Origin: Amphiura filiformis
Lineage: Eukaryota > Echinodermata > Ophiuroidea > Amphilepidida > Amphiuridae
Assembly (NCBI RefSeq): GCF_039555335.1
Contig: NC_092628.1
Location: 33,750,965-33,814,964, forward strand
DNA length: 64,000 nt
Reading direction: 5' to 3'
Below, piece after piece: positions 41,961 to 56,152 of this stretch (positions within the stretch are counted from its first letter, which is position 1; each line of letters begins with the position of its first letter). A program made the position numbers and the translations under genes. A model generated the notes under the pieces. It was not told the DNA's origin, did not search any database, and saw only the letters and a list, made by a program, of their open reading frames with translations.

Positions 41961-44684
41961 ACAAATGAACAAACACAATGGGACAAGGCCAGCACATATG
42001 ACCTGCTTGGTGACATGTCTTCTAAAGCTTAACATCTGAAAGATTATATAGTATTCGTTTGTGTATATTGACTGCACATTTAAGATGCAAAATATTAGTC
42101 ATTACAAAATATTATGACATTCGGTTTAGATGGTATGTAAACGACTAATAAAAACGGTTTATTATATCCCGAAGGCGGCAATTGTTTTTTGTTTTTGTTT
42201 TTTTAATTTTAATTTGCTGGGCAAAACATTTTTTTTTTACCAGTAAGGCGATTTTTTTCGTCTCACTAGTGGACAAACTTTGGGTTTTTTTTTTTTCAAA
42301 AAAGTCATAAGTTCCATGCCCGCCCCCTGGAAATCAAATGGTGCTCCCCTAACGCTTGATTTAGTTCAAACCTTCTGGAAAACCCCGTGCTATCTACTGA
42401 AGATAGCAGACAAATAAAAAACATAGATTGGTTTCTGCCAATTTTTTGACGTCGTCATTGGTTTTACACATAAACACGAAAATATCTCAAATAATTCCAC
42501 AAGTGTATGTTTAACGAGTCATCAGACCTTTCACCTTGGATCAAATTGAAGTCTGAAAACTATTTGATTTGATTGGCTTTCCAATTTTTTAATTTTCAGA
42601 GTACAGCTAAACAGGGATAAGTAAGATAGCATGACTTTTAGATGGAAATAATGCAAGCAAGGCAAATTATTCTTCAGACTTAGAGACTTCATGAAAATGG
42701 CCAAATTTGTTAGAAAATCGGGTTTTTTTAAACCGTCATATAAAACAAGTTATACTTGTGCACATGTAATTACTTTTTTTAAAGAGTATTTACTTATTTT
42801 CTTTTATTTATTTAAATAATCATAGTAAAAAGACTTGCGGCTAACCTGTCAACTGTAAACATTTCCAGTAAACCGTAAAACCTAGTTTTCTGAACTAGTT
42901 GCCGTTAACCACGAATATTGACAGTAGTTCCATAATATTTCATAATGTACAATATACTGTAAGGCCATGTGTCTTGAACTCGCCACCCTTAGCGTTACAT
43001 CACAAATATTATAACTTTTTACACCAATCGAGTTTCTAATTAGATTATCTCCACAATTATCAACCATAACTAGCAAAAGTATACATTTTTGGAAAGCTGA
43101 AGGCATAAGCAATTCAAATATACACACTTCAACTCATTATACAGGGTGGCCACCAAGTTATACAGGGTGGACTATAAAAGATTCTGATAAAAAAATGGGT
43201 TACTTAATGCATTGCTTATTACCAACTTCCAGTAACAAACTGGAAGCAAACAACATTCATTTGGCTAGAGGATATGAGGAGCCTACTGACCTTGGAAGAA
43301 ATCAAAATCACAGTTTTAGTAATCTCGGAATACAGGGTGTCCCAAAGTATGTTCGAATTTTTTTACAATTCAACATATTTGGAACTGAAACATTTTGCCC
43401 CTAACCCATACATACAAAATAAGTCCTATTTAGATTCCTCATCAAATTTCCCTTCAGAAAATGATAGGATATTAAAGTGATTAAAATTTTACAGTAACTT
43501 TTAGATTTTGAAGACATCCGAATTACTTACTACAGTGTTTAATTTGTATGGAAAAGTTTGTATTTTCTAGACTATACCAATCATAAATGATTAAAAACAA
43601 TTTATAGTAGATTTGTTTAGCTGTAAGGTCATGAATCTTTTAGATGCTATTAATAGAGTCACAATCCAATTTACAGCATTTTACAGAAGCAGATTATGCA
43701 CTAAAAATATCAATCCCAAAGAGTTTGTGTGTACCACATCCCCACCTCCGCCACCCTGCCCATTCTGAATTCTATGAAGCACAGTGTCAGTATTGAAAAG
43801 GCTAAAGAATTTCTTTTTACAGGGTTGATAGTACATTTTATTTAGCAATAAAATGAGACCACAAGCAGGACAATAACTTCTTGTTTGGCAGAGATATCAT
43901 CAACTAATTTGAGTCGAATTTGGGAAAACATAACATCGCCACTTTTTTTGGGTGGTGGCGAGTTCAAGACACATGACCGTACCGTAAAGATGACAGGCTT
44001 CAGCTGCATGCATGATATTTTATTCTTAAGTATCACGAATTTAGTACTTGTTCGTAGAAGTGACATGCAAGTTTCCAAAGACAAGTTTAGGCACACAAAA
44101 ATGAAGAAACCAAGCAATAATATATTTTCTAAAATAACACATTTATTTCTACAAGATTTAGACTTCCCATGTTAAAATTATAGTTACAGAAGAAAACATT
44201 TTATGGTATATCACTTTTTATCAGTACACGAAATCCCAAATTTAAGCCAGAAATTCATATTCCTTTGCAATTAATTTGATTAGTTACAGTATCCTGTGCA
44301 TAGAAAAACACTTAGGACTTACGGTGAATGGTTTTAGTGAATCAAATCAACAACTATACACATCAAACACAAAACAATTGTAAAGGTTTTGTTGGTTTTG
44401 GTCAAACATTTTCATAACATTTAATAAATGAATGGTTATATAAAGGTCGTTTTATAGGAAAAACACTACAACTTGCAACAGAATCGTTCAAATGTTGTTA
44501 AAGTGTTCTTGTAAACTATTTCTGCAAACAATTTTTGCAGCAAGTTTTCCAAAATGTTTTTGAATATCATTAAACATTTTATACCCTTTATATAACACCA
44601 CGTTTTCTAGCAACCTTTCTAACCTTCTGCGAATGTTTTTGAAAACATTTTGTGTTTTGTGGGTATTATTAGTTGACACTAGCA

Positions 44685-47600
44685 CCATTACGAAATTGAG
44701 GTTAGCGGTTTAGAGTTATGTAAGGGTATGTACATCCATGCTATCTTCACTTGTAACCAACACAACATAAAGTGACTCGTCCACCCCAATTGATTACTTA
44801 CATAGAACTAGGGGCCTATAACACAAGCATAATATTGCATTGGTTTTTGAAAATTGCTTCATCCAAATATCTAAGATAGGTATAAGAATCTGCGCAATGT
44901 TGCAGCAAATGAAGAAAAGACGTAAAATGCGACATTATGTTGAAAGAAAACCGGTCACAAAACGTTTTTCTCAACAAATTACGGAACTTTTTCATATCCA
45001 TGTTCTATTTCCTCATAATTTCAATATACTTGGGGCAAACAAATCAAACTATTTCGTTTTACATAAACAAGATTAGATAAGTAGGCCCTAAAAATGGTCA
45101 CAAAAAAATTGAAATATAGCCGTTTGTTACATTTTACAGTATACACAAATTAAAAAGTCAATCATGAAGAGCCAATGAAATAATAGAGAGACAATTACAC
45201 AGAAATTATTAATTAATTAAAACCATGTCTTATTTTATTCATTCATAATTTGTCGTTGCATATTGAAGATTTATAACTAAAACCCCTATTGTATAATTGC
45301 ATAATATATAGCTGGTGGAAACGTCACATCCGCTTTTACTATTGTCATGTAATTGTGATTGGTCACAAAAATGAATATTGACTAACCAAATTAGTTTAAT
45401 TATTTTTCCGTATTTATATCCTAATTATGTCGTAGAATAAGCTATCTTTCGATTATGATAAATAATCATGAAATAATTTGTCAAATAAGGTTTTGATTAA
45501 TTAATATTTTCAGTGTTTCAACTTTTAATTGTTGTGACATAAAGATGTGGTACCTACATAATTTCAAATCACGCAATGACTCTCTACCATGACTGCTACA
45601 TGTTCATTGGCCCATATAAGATTTTGGCCTAAGATTTTACTTTGTGTTTTGATATAATTATTAGCCAACTAGTACGGAAAGGACAATTTATAATTAAGTT
45701 TAAACCCAAAGAATGTTACCGTGTATGATATCTACGTGTACTAACAATCTACCACAAACAGTGTAGTCCAAGAAAAATATATGATTTTGCATACAATTTT
45801 ATAATACATGAACAATAATTTATATATTGTTATATACACATTTTTTAAAACCAACATAAATAACAAAATATTCCTATTGTTTTACATTTGGCATCACCAA
45901 ACGCTGGCATTGCAGGGCCGCCATGAAATGGGCCCGAATGGCAGCAAGATTGGTATAACATTACATTACATTGTCACATCAGGGTGTCTTAAGATGATGA
46001 GTACCGATACCGGAAAACAGAGCAACTTTTTAAAGACATCACGAATATCGACAAATGTTAATTTTAAGTATTTTTCCATTGAAAATATTATGAAATAGGC
46101 TAAATGAGACCGTTAAATTCCACAATCATGGAAAAGAATCTTGCAACACTTTTGTGTCAACAACGAAATACATGTCACCCCTCTCCCCATGCAGTGATGA
46201 GAAATGCAAAAATCTTCAGCTGTTTTCCAAAGTGTTCCTACATTAATTGATGGAGAGACTGAAAGTAAATCATGGTGTACATGTCCCGTTTATTTTTAAA
46301 TACAATATATATGTCGTTTCCATGATTTTGAAAAAGTCTGAACAGAATTTCTACAAAGTGTGCCCCGTATTCCAGGACCCCCCCCCCAAGATTGTAGTTT
46401 ACATATTAAAGGTATGTTAATAAGATTGTTATTTGATCACGTGAACATCAAGTAAAGACTTTAAAATAACATGGTCAAAAAGATGGGTACTTATCATTTT
46501 TGGACACCCTGTATTGTAATACGTTAGTTGATACACAACAGTCCACGAGGTCTGCAAACTTAAGGCCTATTACAGAAATTATAAAAAATAATTTAATAGA
46601 CAAAATACATAATACAAGACGACGAAAAAAAGAAACCCTGATCTATAATCGAGCCCGAGCGACCCTGTATCGTTTCAAATCTGATTATTTGATTATACAT
46701 ATTACTACAAATGACTAAAATGCCTGACAATTCATAACCATTCTTAATAAATCAAGTAATGTATAAACACTCGTCGATATAAATGCTTGTATCTTAGATC
46801 AAAGTATTCTAGCCACAATTATATCCTTGTAAATATATACGACTTAACTTAACCAATGGGTACCTACAAGCGCATTTAGCGTGACAAGCCACGATGTCAC
46901 GGTAGTGTCGCGCTAACACACGCGGGTACCATGAATAACTAACTGACTTAGAGCGAGATTTCTTCTGTTCGTCGACTAAATCAAAATATTTTAGGCCACA
47001 GGTCTACACAGACTTAATAAGATACTGTGTTCATGTACAGGTCTACACAGACCGAGTAAGATACTGTTTTCATGGGCCAGTAAGATACTGTTTTCAACGG
47101 TAAAAAAGAACACTTGATTTATATCAGGGTCTATGGATTTATTAATAAGCAACATTTATCAAGACCCCGATGAAAACTTTGCAATTCTGGAATGAATCTG
47201 AATCTGAATGCAGGATTGTCCTATAACGAATTAAATTCAAATCACCATACATACACTCTATGCGATGTGCTTTTAGTTTATCAAGCTTTAACCGAGTATG
47301 TCTAGGCCTAACATATAGGCATCGATGATCCGTAGGAATGTATAGTCTTGCACAATGGATATAACCTATAACATCGCGTATATCCCATATTCAAATTACA
47401 CATCCAATATCAGTACTCTCAATGAGATTTTATGACGTGATGCATATACTATTATCGGAACGCACATCTTTAACTTTTAAGAAACCAAACTATCTAGGTC
47501 ATAAACACAATACAAATAACTAATTCTATGTCCAATTTGAAATCTATTTTACCTTAGTAATACTGTTTGAAACAAGGACTGACTCCTTATCAATATAACA

Positions 47601-49365
47601 GGGTGGTAGTCCTAGTCTTTGTGGCCCTCCAGTGAACATTAGCCTATTCCTACTCAGGACAATATGCATGAGGTGTCACTGCAGTTGAAACAGATAATAG
47701 GTGGTTTTTGAGACCAATGATGGTGATCGATGGTAACTTCCCCAATGACCTCTGGATGACCTAATGACCTCTGGTGACCTTCAGTATTAATTTTAAACCA
47801 CAAGCTATTTTGAACAGTTTGTATGTCCTGTAGATAACCTTTGACCCCCCGGGCTTTGACCCCAACCAATGTATTACACTCAAGCCAGGAAATTTTCAGA
47901 TCGACCACTTTTGGTAGCCTTACAGTGTTGTTTAGCTAAATTCCTACTACTAACCCTTGTGTGACCTTTGACTGGTTGCAATTGTTAAGGAACTTAGGTC
48001 GTCTGACCAAGTATGGTGGTCGTATCATGGACCCCAACAACCTCTTAATGTCTTTTGACCCCTGTCAGTGTACATTAAAAAAATTGGGTCGTGCTTCCTC
48101 TGACTATGTTTGGTCAAGTTTAGTCAGGCACTAGTAGCAGTTCAAAGAAGCGTTTACAGGAAGAACCAGAAGGAGCCGAAGAAGATTCAACCCGTTACCG
48201 TTGATCAGGTGGCTGTACCACTTGATCAATTTCATATAATCCAAACATTTCTCAGATAGGCATTATAATTGCACAATACTACACAAACATGAAAAAGCAA
48301 ACACGTTTCATTCAGTATGTACAGTATTGCACTTAGACCGGAGTCACAGTAGACCCCGTCCGTTCCTTTTTTGTGAACTCTGGAATTGCCTCGTCGTTTT
48401 AAAAACCTAGGTTACGGCCCTGGCTTAGAGAGGAGTTGCTTTCCATAAACTCCCTTGTTTTCAATTTTGTGTTTCATTTCCGGTGCACCATTATACATTA
48501 TTGAACAAGATCATGTTACAAATCAGGAGTAAATTAAATTAAATTAAATTAAATTAAATTAAATTAAATTAAATTAAATTAAATTAAATTAAATTAAATT
48601 AAATTAAATTAAAAATAAAAATAAAATAAAAATGAAATATAATGTTATTTATTTTACTCTCATTCCTGGAAGAAATTGTTTAAAGCGTCACCATTGTGCT
48701 AGGTTTTCATAAAGAAAATAAGGTATCTGCTTCATAATATATTATTAGCATAAGATCTTTCTTGGCAAACCCTAAAGCAGCGAATGAAAATTGTGTAGCA
48801 ACAGCTATATCGTATACAGATATAAGAAAGTAACACAAAAAGGCACAGTCTATTATAGAAAAGGCTTCTGTCTACAAAGTTTTCTTAAGTTAAATGGTTA
48901 ATAAACCCACATGTTCCCCTTTCCCCTTTTACAAGTAAACTGCATCTTCTAATAATCTACGTAACTTTTAAGACAATCAAGTAACATTTTTATTTAATCT
49001 AACGTGTTCTTCAAAATTTCTCCAAGTTCTCAAAATAAATACCCCATTTTTGGATATTTCTTTGTTTCTTAGAAAAGTACTTAGTTATGTTTTGCATACT
49101 ATTAATCGAATTTCTGTTTGTAACACCCACACCACCATCTACAAAAGAACATTCGATGTTGTATGCTTTTGTATACTGTTTTAACCACGTGTAGAATCAA
49201 CGTATATTTGACATTTTTGATTTGGTGCCATAATACACATGCCGTTTTCCCATTTTTATAAAATATATTTATAACTCTTTTTACCTTTAGATTACTTCGT
49301 TTAATTCAATTCGGCAATATGTATTTAATTTGAAACACTGACACCTCAATTCCCACAATAATTAT
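44685..49365. repeat. 3' flank of copy C, tandem-unit counterpart of 16985-18840
   Basis: Blocks at 44690-45200, 45750-45880 and 48745-49365 match the 3' flank of copy B. About 2.9 kb between them (45900-48740) has no match there and no recognised gene; it includes scattered ACAGGGTGTCC-like ends (43333, 46505) and several TGACCTTTGACC words. Confidence 0.65.
48531..48613. repeat. (AAATT)n pentanucleotide microsatellite
   Basis: About 16 perfect units. It lies in the 3' flank of copy C and is not present in the flank of copy B. Confidence 0.97.
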
Positions 49366-49702
49366 TTTTTATTGTTGATTTTTTTTCTAGTAGTAATCGA
49401 AAAAAATGCATATGTCCTGCGTGCATAGGTCTGGTGAATCCAAGAAACCACGGACAAAAAATATTCAGTAAGGAAATCAGGAAAGCAAAGTTGGCAAGAG
49501 TTTAAGCACTTAAGTTTTAAATGGAAGGTTTTGCTTTTTTTCTTGCAGTGGTTTCTTAGGTCAACTTTTACTCAATGTAGCAGCACTCATGAAGACTGTA
49601 CATTTAAGTAGCAAGAGCCCATTGTAGCCTTTATGAATATAATAAATGTTACATTGTGGGAATTGAGATGCCAATGTTTGAGACAACTACTTTCTTGCTA
49701 CT

Positions 49703-49958
49703 TTAGTACCACCATTCCCTCTCTTCGTTGTACTGGTATTCATCTTCCCAGAGTTTCTCGGCCAAGAGTTCCAACTCGTCTTCAATCTTGTTCATACCCC
49801 ACCCAATCTGTTCGTTGTTCTGTGCGTTCTCTTTTTCCAGCCATTCCATGAGTGGCGCGAAGTATTCCTTAATAGCTGATGAATCAATTTTACGTTTCCC
49901 AGTCAACACTTCGAGGGTGTCTGTCCATGGCTGACTCATGCCATATGATAACATTTCT
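49703..49958 (-). CDS. Ace-like: Copy C exon 10 and stop codon
   Basis: [20 protein letters not shown] to the same acidic tail EEREWWY and TAA as copy B. Homology with copy B continues into the 3' flank. Confidence 0.93.
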
Positions 49959-51310
49959 CTGCAAATGTAAGAACGAATTAATGATAATATTAAGTGTCAA
50001 TCATTTGAAAAAAAAATCACAAACGATTTGCAACACAACATAATATTATTATTACCGAAACCGTATCACCGCGCTAACGTTTAGTTTGAGATCAGTATGA
50101 AGACGGCTTACAACTTGATGAATGTTGACATTTTAGGGACGAATGAATAATAGTGAAAGTAGATGATATGCCGGTTTAATGTGACTTTTATCAACTACAA
50201 TATAATTTGAATTAGTTTTCGTGGCAAAAATCCGTATTTGCAGTAAGTTTCACCAGATATAAAACCCGCTTGAGAGGTCCATACTAAATCAGTGAACTTC
50301 TGATGAAGTTTTAGGTTATAGTGCAAATACCACGTAAACAGTCAGTCACCAAAACCACAAATTCACATACTTGGGAGGTCGTAAGGTTAACTGCCTCCAT
50401 CTAATGTGGAACAATGTGGAACAATGTGGAACCTGTTAGGAATTGTACTCCAGTATTCTTGGAGGACATTCCAGTCTTGCCTTCAGTAGGCGACATGAGG
50501 ACATCCTGAATATGTCCTATTACATACCTACTATTGCAACCCTCTTTGACTTTGACCTCTTCACAGTACTACTTGAGAGGGATTTATGGATTTCATATTC
50601 ATTCTCAATAAAACGATTTACAAAATGTGTTCTTTCGCAGAAATTATGTTTTTGTAGAATAACTCTATAGCAGAATACATTTTTGAGATCCTTGTGATCA
50701 GACGAATAATTTGGTGTATCATTAAACAAGATTGGAGACAATTTTAACCCTTGTATGATTTCAAGATGGTCGCCACTTTACCAAGATGGCCGCCAAAAAT
50801 TGTAAACCATGTTTAAATAATTTATGATGTACAAAGTGGGAAAAATATGGCTTGCAAGATTCTACCAACATTTTCCACAGGAGTACACATCACGACACCA
50901 AGAGTATGCACTATTATAGACTCATTATAAAATATATAGATAATAAAATTAAAAAGTTGCTACGATGATATTTGCTGTGCGAAGCGATGTTGAATTATAA
51001 AATCCACATTCGGCATCTGTATTTGTGCGTAACTTTGGGGAACAAAGTATCTAATAATGTACAAATACACATTGCCCCTGTCAGGTATTGGGAATTATCA
51101 ATAAACCAATTTTAATATAAATTATGACTATTTTGTCGTATGGTAATGCTGATTTCAATGAGAATCCTGCACATTGTTTACTCTTTGTCTCTTCGTTTTC
51201 GCGATATTTCCAAATTAATGTAAGTGTAGAAAGTACAAGTTGTTCTACGTCGTGAACTCGTGACATGTGCCATGTTTTGTCGTTTTAAGACTCCCCAAAT
51301 CAATACTCAC

Positions 51311-51433
51311 TTAAGTGCATTGCCTGCCTCCTTTGATTCGTAGATATTACATTCATGGAGAGGTCCTTCAAACCCTGCTTCTTTGCATAATGAACGATGA
51401 AACTGGAACTGGATTAAAAAGCTTACGAAATAT
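51311..51433 (-). CDS. Ace-like: Copy C exon 9
   Basis: [20 protein letters not shown] then [18 protein letters not shown]. Both Cys of the third disulfide are present. 123 nt; acceptor CCCCAG, donor GTGAGT. Confidence 0.93.
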
Positions 51434-51854
51434 CTGGGGGAGGAATGAAGACAAAAGTGTGTTGAATAAATACACCACAGTGTTCTCACTTGTTGGTTTT
51501 ATTGTCGCATCACAATTATGTTACGTGGTGTGTGTGTGTGGTGGCAAGGAGGATTGGCGTGGTTTCGTAATTGCTTGGTTTTATTTTTTCATAGCGACGA
51601 ATAACAGATGGGGTCCAGTCTGCGTCCAGATAACTATAAATTGTCCTACTTATGTCAAGCAAAGAGGACGACATTGCCGTTGCTCACAACGCACACGATT
51701 GGCACAAGATAGACCCTTTTAGAATAATGGGCTTTCATTAAGGTGTGGGAATTACTTTTTTCATGTGTTTATGTTATTGGAAGATTCATATCATCAGTAG
51801 CTGCAATCTCGGCTTCCCGTAAGATTAAGCTTATTTCGAAATCGCTCAACTTAC

Positions 51855-52098
51855 CTTATATATGGAGTCCCGGATGGAATGTGATATTTTGCACCAGGAT
51901 CGAAGTCTTTTGAGCTTCGTGCAATTGGAGGAACCAAACCCTGATATTTCAGTCTATATTCCCACCATTTATCATTGTAATCTTCTGGTTTAATGTTACC
52001 ACGGAAGACTTGCCATCGCCATTTGTCAATCATTAAACCAAATGGTAGGAAGGCAATTTTGGATAACGCAATCTTCATCTGATAGTTTATTGTGGCCT
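51855..52098 (-). CDS. Ace-like: Copy C exon 8
   Basis: [20 protein letters not shown] through [12 protein letters not shown] and [14 protein letters not shown]; from MKIAL onward it is identical to copy B at protein level. 244 nt; acceptor TTTCAG, donor GTAAGT. Confidence 0.94.
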
Positions 52099-52472
52099 CT
52101 GAAATTAAATCAAAGAAATGCGTGAATATCTCAATAACATTAATCGTCTGTAAGTTAATATTTGGTACAGCTCAGTATAAAATATTTGAACTATAGCGTC
52201 GACGGCTACGGCAGTCTAGGAAACATATTAGCTAGGTACATTCCAGGAAAATATAAAATATTTGCCACTTTTCCCAACCAAAGCAATAATTGGGCAACAG
52301 TTAAAAAAATGCGTTTCTCTTGAATCTAAAATGGCAACCAAAATTCCGATAAAAATCTTCAGAAACTCTTAATATGTCGGGGAACTATTTTTATTTTACC
52401 TTCAAATCATACACAGATATCGGTGAGCACAATGTGCACAGCAATGACGCAGATAAATGACGTCAAACTTAC

Positions 52473-52696
52473 CTTTACTCCTAGTTATGGTATCCATTAA
52501 GTTAATTTTATGTAAGTAGTTTGGGGTGACAACAGACAGAGCTATGGTATCACCCACAGCCTCATGGAATCCAGGGTTGGCTCCACTACGGAATATGACT
52601 GGTAGATCAGAGTACTGGAGGTAGTATTCACAATGACCCATCTCGTGGTGAATGGTGTACAGATCCTCCATGTCAACTTCGGTGCACATTTTGATT
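52473..52696 (-). CDS. Ace-like: Copy C exon 7: zinc-binding HEMGH
   Basis: [20 protein letters not shown] then [13 protein letters not shown] and GFHEAVGD. Very close to copy B (LMDTI in place of LLDTI). 224 nt; donor GTAAGT. Confidence 0.93.
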
Positions 52697-54147
52697 CTAT
52701 AATAAATAAAGTACACTGATTTCCTTAAAATATAATCTCTGATGACAAATTCAGTAATGTGTATTTTGCATTTGTAAGTTTTACATACTACCATGACAAA
52801 CCTTTATTTAACTTGAATCACACTCATAATATTAATGGGTACTACAGGTAGTCTACGGTTATTCAAGTTTCAAGTGTTGAAACAAAAAGGCAATCAAAAT
52901 ACATCCCATTTTATTTTCCAGCTCTGGTGTTCATGATCAGTGCAGGTAATACATTATGTTTCACTACAAGAGATAGGAGCATATCATCTTTCCAATACAC
53001 GAGGAGCGCATCATCCTCGGTACAAAAATAGGTTTAAATGGGAATTTAAGATTCTCACTGCTCCGAAATTGATATCCTTTTAGGAAAGATGCTATTATCA
53101 TTTGACGTAGAGTACAACAAAATTACACAGTCGTCATAATTATGATGATTTTAATGCGATGATAAAATGATATCCTAGGAATGATTGTTTGTGTATACTT
53201 CGTGACTATATGACACGGACTGCATTATAACAACAGACATTGATATCAGCGTTTTCTATTTCATAAACACACCGTCATCGTTGGCGTAATTTCCCAGTTG
53301 GCATGGTTGATACCAAAATGATTGCGATACGATTTGAGTTGATTAGATAGCGAGAACTGACACGCTAGTGCCTGAAAACCACAGATCCGGGAGTGTGAAA
53401 ACTGACCAATATAAATCATAAGGCACCGGTACCAGGGAATGTTGAAACGAGAGATGAGCAAGAATACATTGGTTTTCTTTTAATATTGTTTTCCATTGTT
53501 TGGTGATATCCTGTATCTGTTACACCTTTACAGTGCCAATCAATGTACTTTGTGACTGATCTCCAAAAATCTCTCAGAGTGCATTACTCTTGCCCCTAAC
53601 ATTATGATTATAAATATGACATCAGTTGCGCTGTCCTCGTTTAAACTATTACATAAAAAAAATTAAATTAAAGACAAAATGCCATATCGTACACACAGAG
53701 AAAAGTTTACACAATTTTGTCAACTTTTCAACATCAAAACATTGCTGGAAACAAACTTTCTTATGATCTCATGAAAAACCTGTGCAAAATCCCCATAGGA
53801 AAAGTGTGCTTAATTAGCTAATTATGACGTCAGTCCTTGACGATCACCATAACAACAGATGACGCCCGGGGTATTTGAACTCTTTCTTAAAACATGTGAT
53901 GCATAACAAATGATCAAGGTTATGAGTTGGAGTTGTGATACTAGAGGAATAGGCCTAAAGGTATCCCCCGATTACAACGGATTAGTAATTGTTATGCGAT
54001 TATGTTATTTGCCACGATCCAAAAGAGATAACTTCCATTCAGTTAATATCATGCAGCCTCATTGCAGGGATTTCCAATCTAGCAGCGCAATATAGTTGAA
54101 TTTCAACTTCCAAAATTGTTCAGGTTTAACATCAGATCAGGCTCAAA

Positions 54148-54440
54148 ATGCCAAAAATTACCGATCACCAGAAGGGAATGATAGAAGCATATCATAATGA
54201 AGGAAATCTAACCGTGAAATGGTAAGATTATTGAATATTGACGAGGATCTGTTCGATATAATTTGAGAAAAAAGGAGATTCATGGTTCAATGGACAAACG
54301 CCCGAAACCTGGACGGCCAAAAAAACAACACCAAGATAATAATAACAACCGAACCCAAATAGCGTTTGTATCAAACATTGTTGATGATGACCAGCAGTGC
54401 TGTCGGGATAACTGCAAGTCGATCATGATAACTTATTGAT
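54148..54440 (+). mobile_element. Tc1/mariner-type transposase fragment (N-terminal DNA-binding part)
   Basis: MPKITDHQKGMIEAYHNEGN then, after a frame shift, RGSVRYNLRKKEIHGSMD and KRPKPGRPKK: a helix-turn-helix pair with the GRPKK linker, typical of Tc1/mariner transposases. The DDE catalytic part is not recognisable. Broken by a frameshift and stops. Confidence 0.6.
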
Positions 54441-55311
54441 AAGAAGAGGGTATTGATGTCATAATGAGCCTCATTAAACAGCGCCGCCACTTTTTTTCAA
54501 TGGAATTTTACTGTGTAATTGACCGCAAAATAAGGATATTTTTTCTTTATTTATTTTTGTAATAAATGAGGGTTCCAGGTTCCTGCAATTATGACTTTTA
54601 TTGATTAAAGGGTTTATATTTTAGTGACAGTTTGATACGTTTTCCGTTTGTAGTATCATTACAATTTAACATTTTCTGCGGTTATAGGGGGTGCGGAAAG
54701 ACGTTTCGTTGGGAGAGCAAACATTTTAAACAAATGCTAGGTGATATATTTTACCGCATTTTTAGGTAATGCTTACGTAAATGCTCTGTAATTTAGATTC
54801 GTCTGTATTTTTACCCATCCTTCCTAGGTAAAATTTTACTTGATTATTATGATGTTCTTTACGTACATCTAAATTGTGTAAAATGTACACACTTTGAGAA
54901 TTAACTGTATACTCAACCAAGGTAAACTGTTTCTTTGTTATAATGGTATAATTCAACGGACAATGATTTTCCATCTGTGCAATACTTACGCAATAGGAAT
55001 TAAATTGTGATGACATACGTACTAGTATGTGTAGACAATTTTACTTCGCGACGCAGCAATATTAGATTATATAGATGTTTTCGCAATTTACTTTACTTTC
55101 AATAAAAAGAAAGTGTATACAATCAACCATGCATTTTACAGCTTCGTTTTACTTCAACAGTTGTGTACTAATAATGACACAAATGGTGTAAATTATCATA
55201 TTTCAAACATGTATTTTTTAAGTTTTATAAAATCATTTCGTGATAGTCTTCGACAGAAAGTCACATATATTATGTAATAATTGCAACATTTGTTTTACAT
55301 AATATTTTTAC

Positions 55312-55660
55312 TTAGCAACGTGTTGGGAACTGTGGTCAGCGGAACTGGCTCCGACTCATAATCGGAGGGTTGCGGGTTCGAGACCCAGCGATGCTATCGT
55401 GTTGTGCCCTTGAGTATGGTACTTTTATCTCGATTACTCCTCTCCACCCAGTATAATCGGGTACCGGCATTCTTAAATGCTACCTAGTAAGGTAACAGAC
55501 TCGCTGTGGAGGGGGTGTGGCGATCCCCCACGGCAACATTTCACGGTGGAGTCTGCTGGCTTAATCGCTTACCATGCTTACGAAAGAGAGATGTACACTC
55601 CGTCCTGTCAAAATTGCAGGTTCGACTCCTTTACCTTTTAACGTGCATAACGTTACTTTG
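55312..55660 (+). repeat. tRNA-derived SINE-like block, copy C intron 6
   Basis: Counterpart of 23980-24330: GGGTTGCGGGTTCGAGACCC B-box, GTTGTGCCCTTGAG and ATCTCGATTACTCC. Confidence 0.6.
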
Positions 55661-56152
55661 TGTGTACTTTTCATTTCTAGATCAACGCATATTTTAATTA
55701 AATCTTCACAGTTGCCTATTCGCTGATTCCGGCCTGATTGGAGTTAGCCGAGGCAAAACGCCATCAACGGCAGTAAGGAGCCAATTATAAGAAACTGTAT
55801 TTTGATCTGGAGATGACACTCATTAAAGCCTGTGGTTCTTACTTCTTTGTGAAACGGTGGGTACGGGGATATAACAGGCTCTTGTGGTTTAAACTCAGCT
55901 CGGAGTGCAAATTTCATAATACTGAGCGCCTTTTCAAAATGTTCTCCAACAATATGGAAACAATTTGTCATCGTTTTTTAGCAAAATCACATGTGCGAAA
56001 ATTTCCAGACTTTTTGGCAATTTTAAAATCTAAAAAAACCCACAATTGAATATTTGGTCAAATTTAGTATACTTTTGGAGCAAGTTTCTTTTCTTTCAAG
56101 TTTGATATTAATATGTTCGCGAGATATAATCACTGTGCTCATTTGTACTTAC

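Larger units (their letters stand above)
37019..44684. other. Intergenic DNA upstream of copy B, no gene recognised
   Basis: Includes a block shared with 7440-7560 (37664-37800), a 285-bp tandem repeat (37831-38412 and 39420-39690), a duplicated 310-bp block (38890 and 40707), a block shared with 8427 (41560-41960), a copy of the CAGTAAGGCG tail (42200-42365), and imperfect inverted repeats at 42955-43130 and 43850-44000. Confidence 0.6.
52697..56152. other. Copy C intron 6
   Basis: Shares its start and the SINE block (55312-55660) with copy B intron 6. Own contents: a mariner-type transposase fragment at 54148-54440 and about 1.5 kb of unrecognised AT-rich sequence. The copy B fold-back, MITE 3 and microsatellite are absent. 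Confidence 0.6.

Noticed and set aside
43333-46514. 3.2-kb transposon bounded by ACAGGGTGTCC inverted ends
   Set aside because: The inside contains DNA shared with the copy B flank, and other ACAGGGTGG ends occur nearby, so the pair is probably coincidental.
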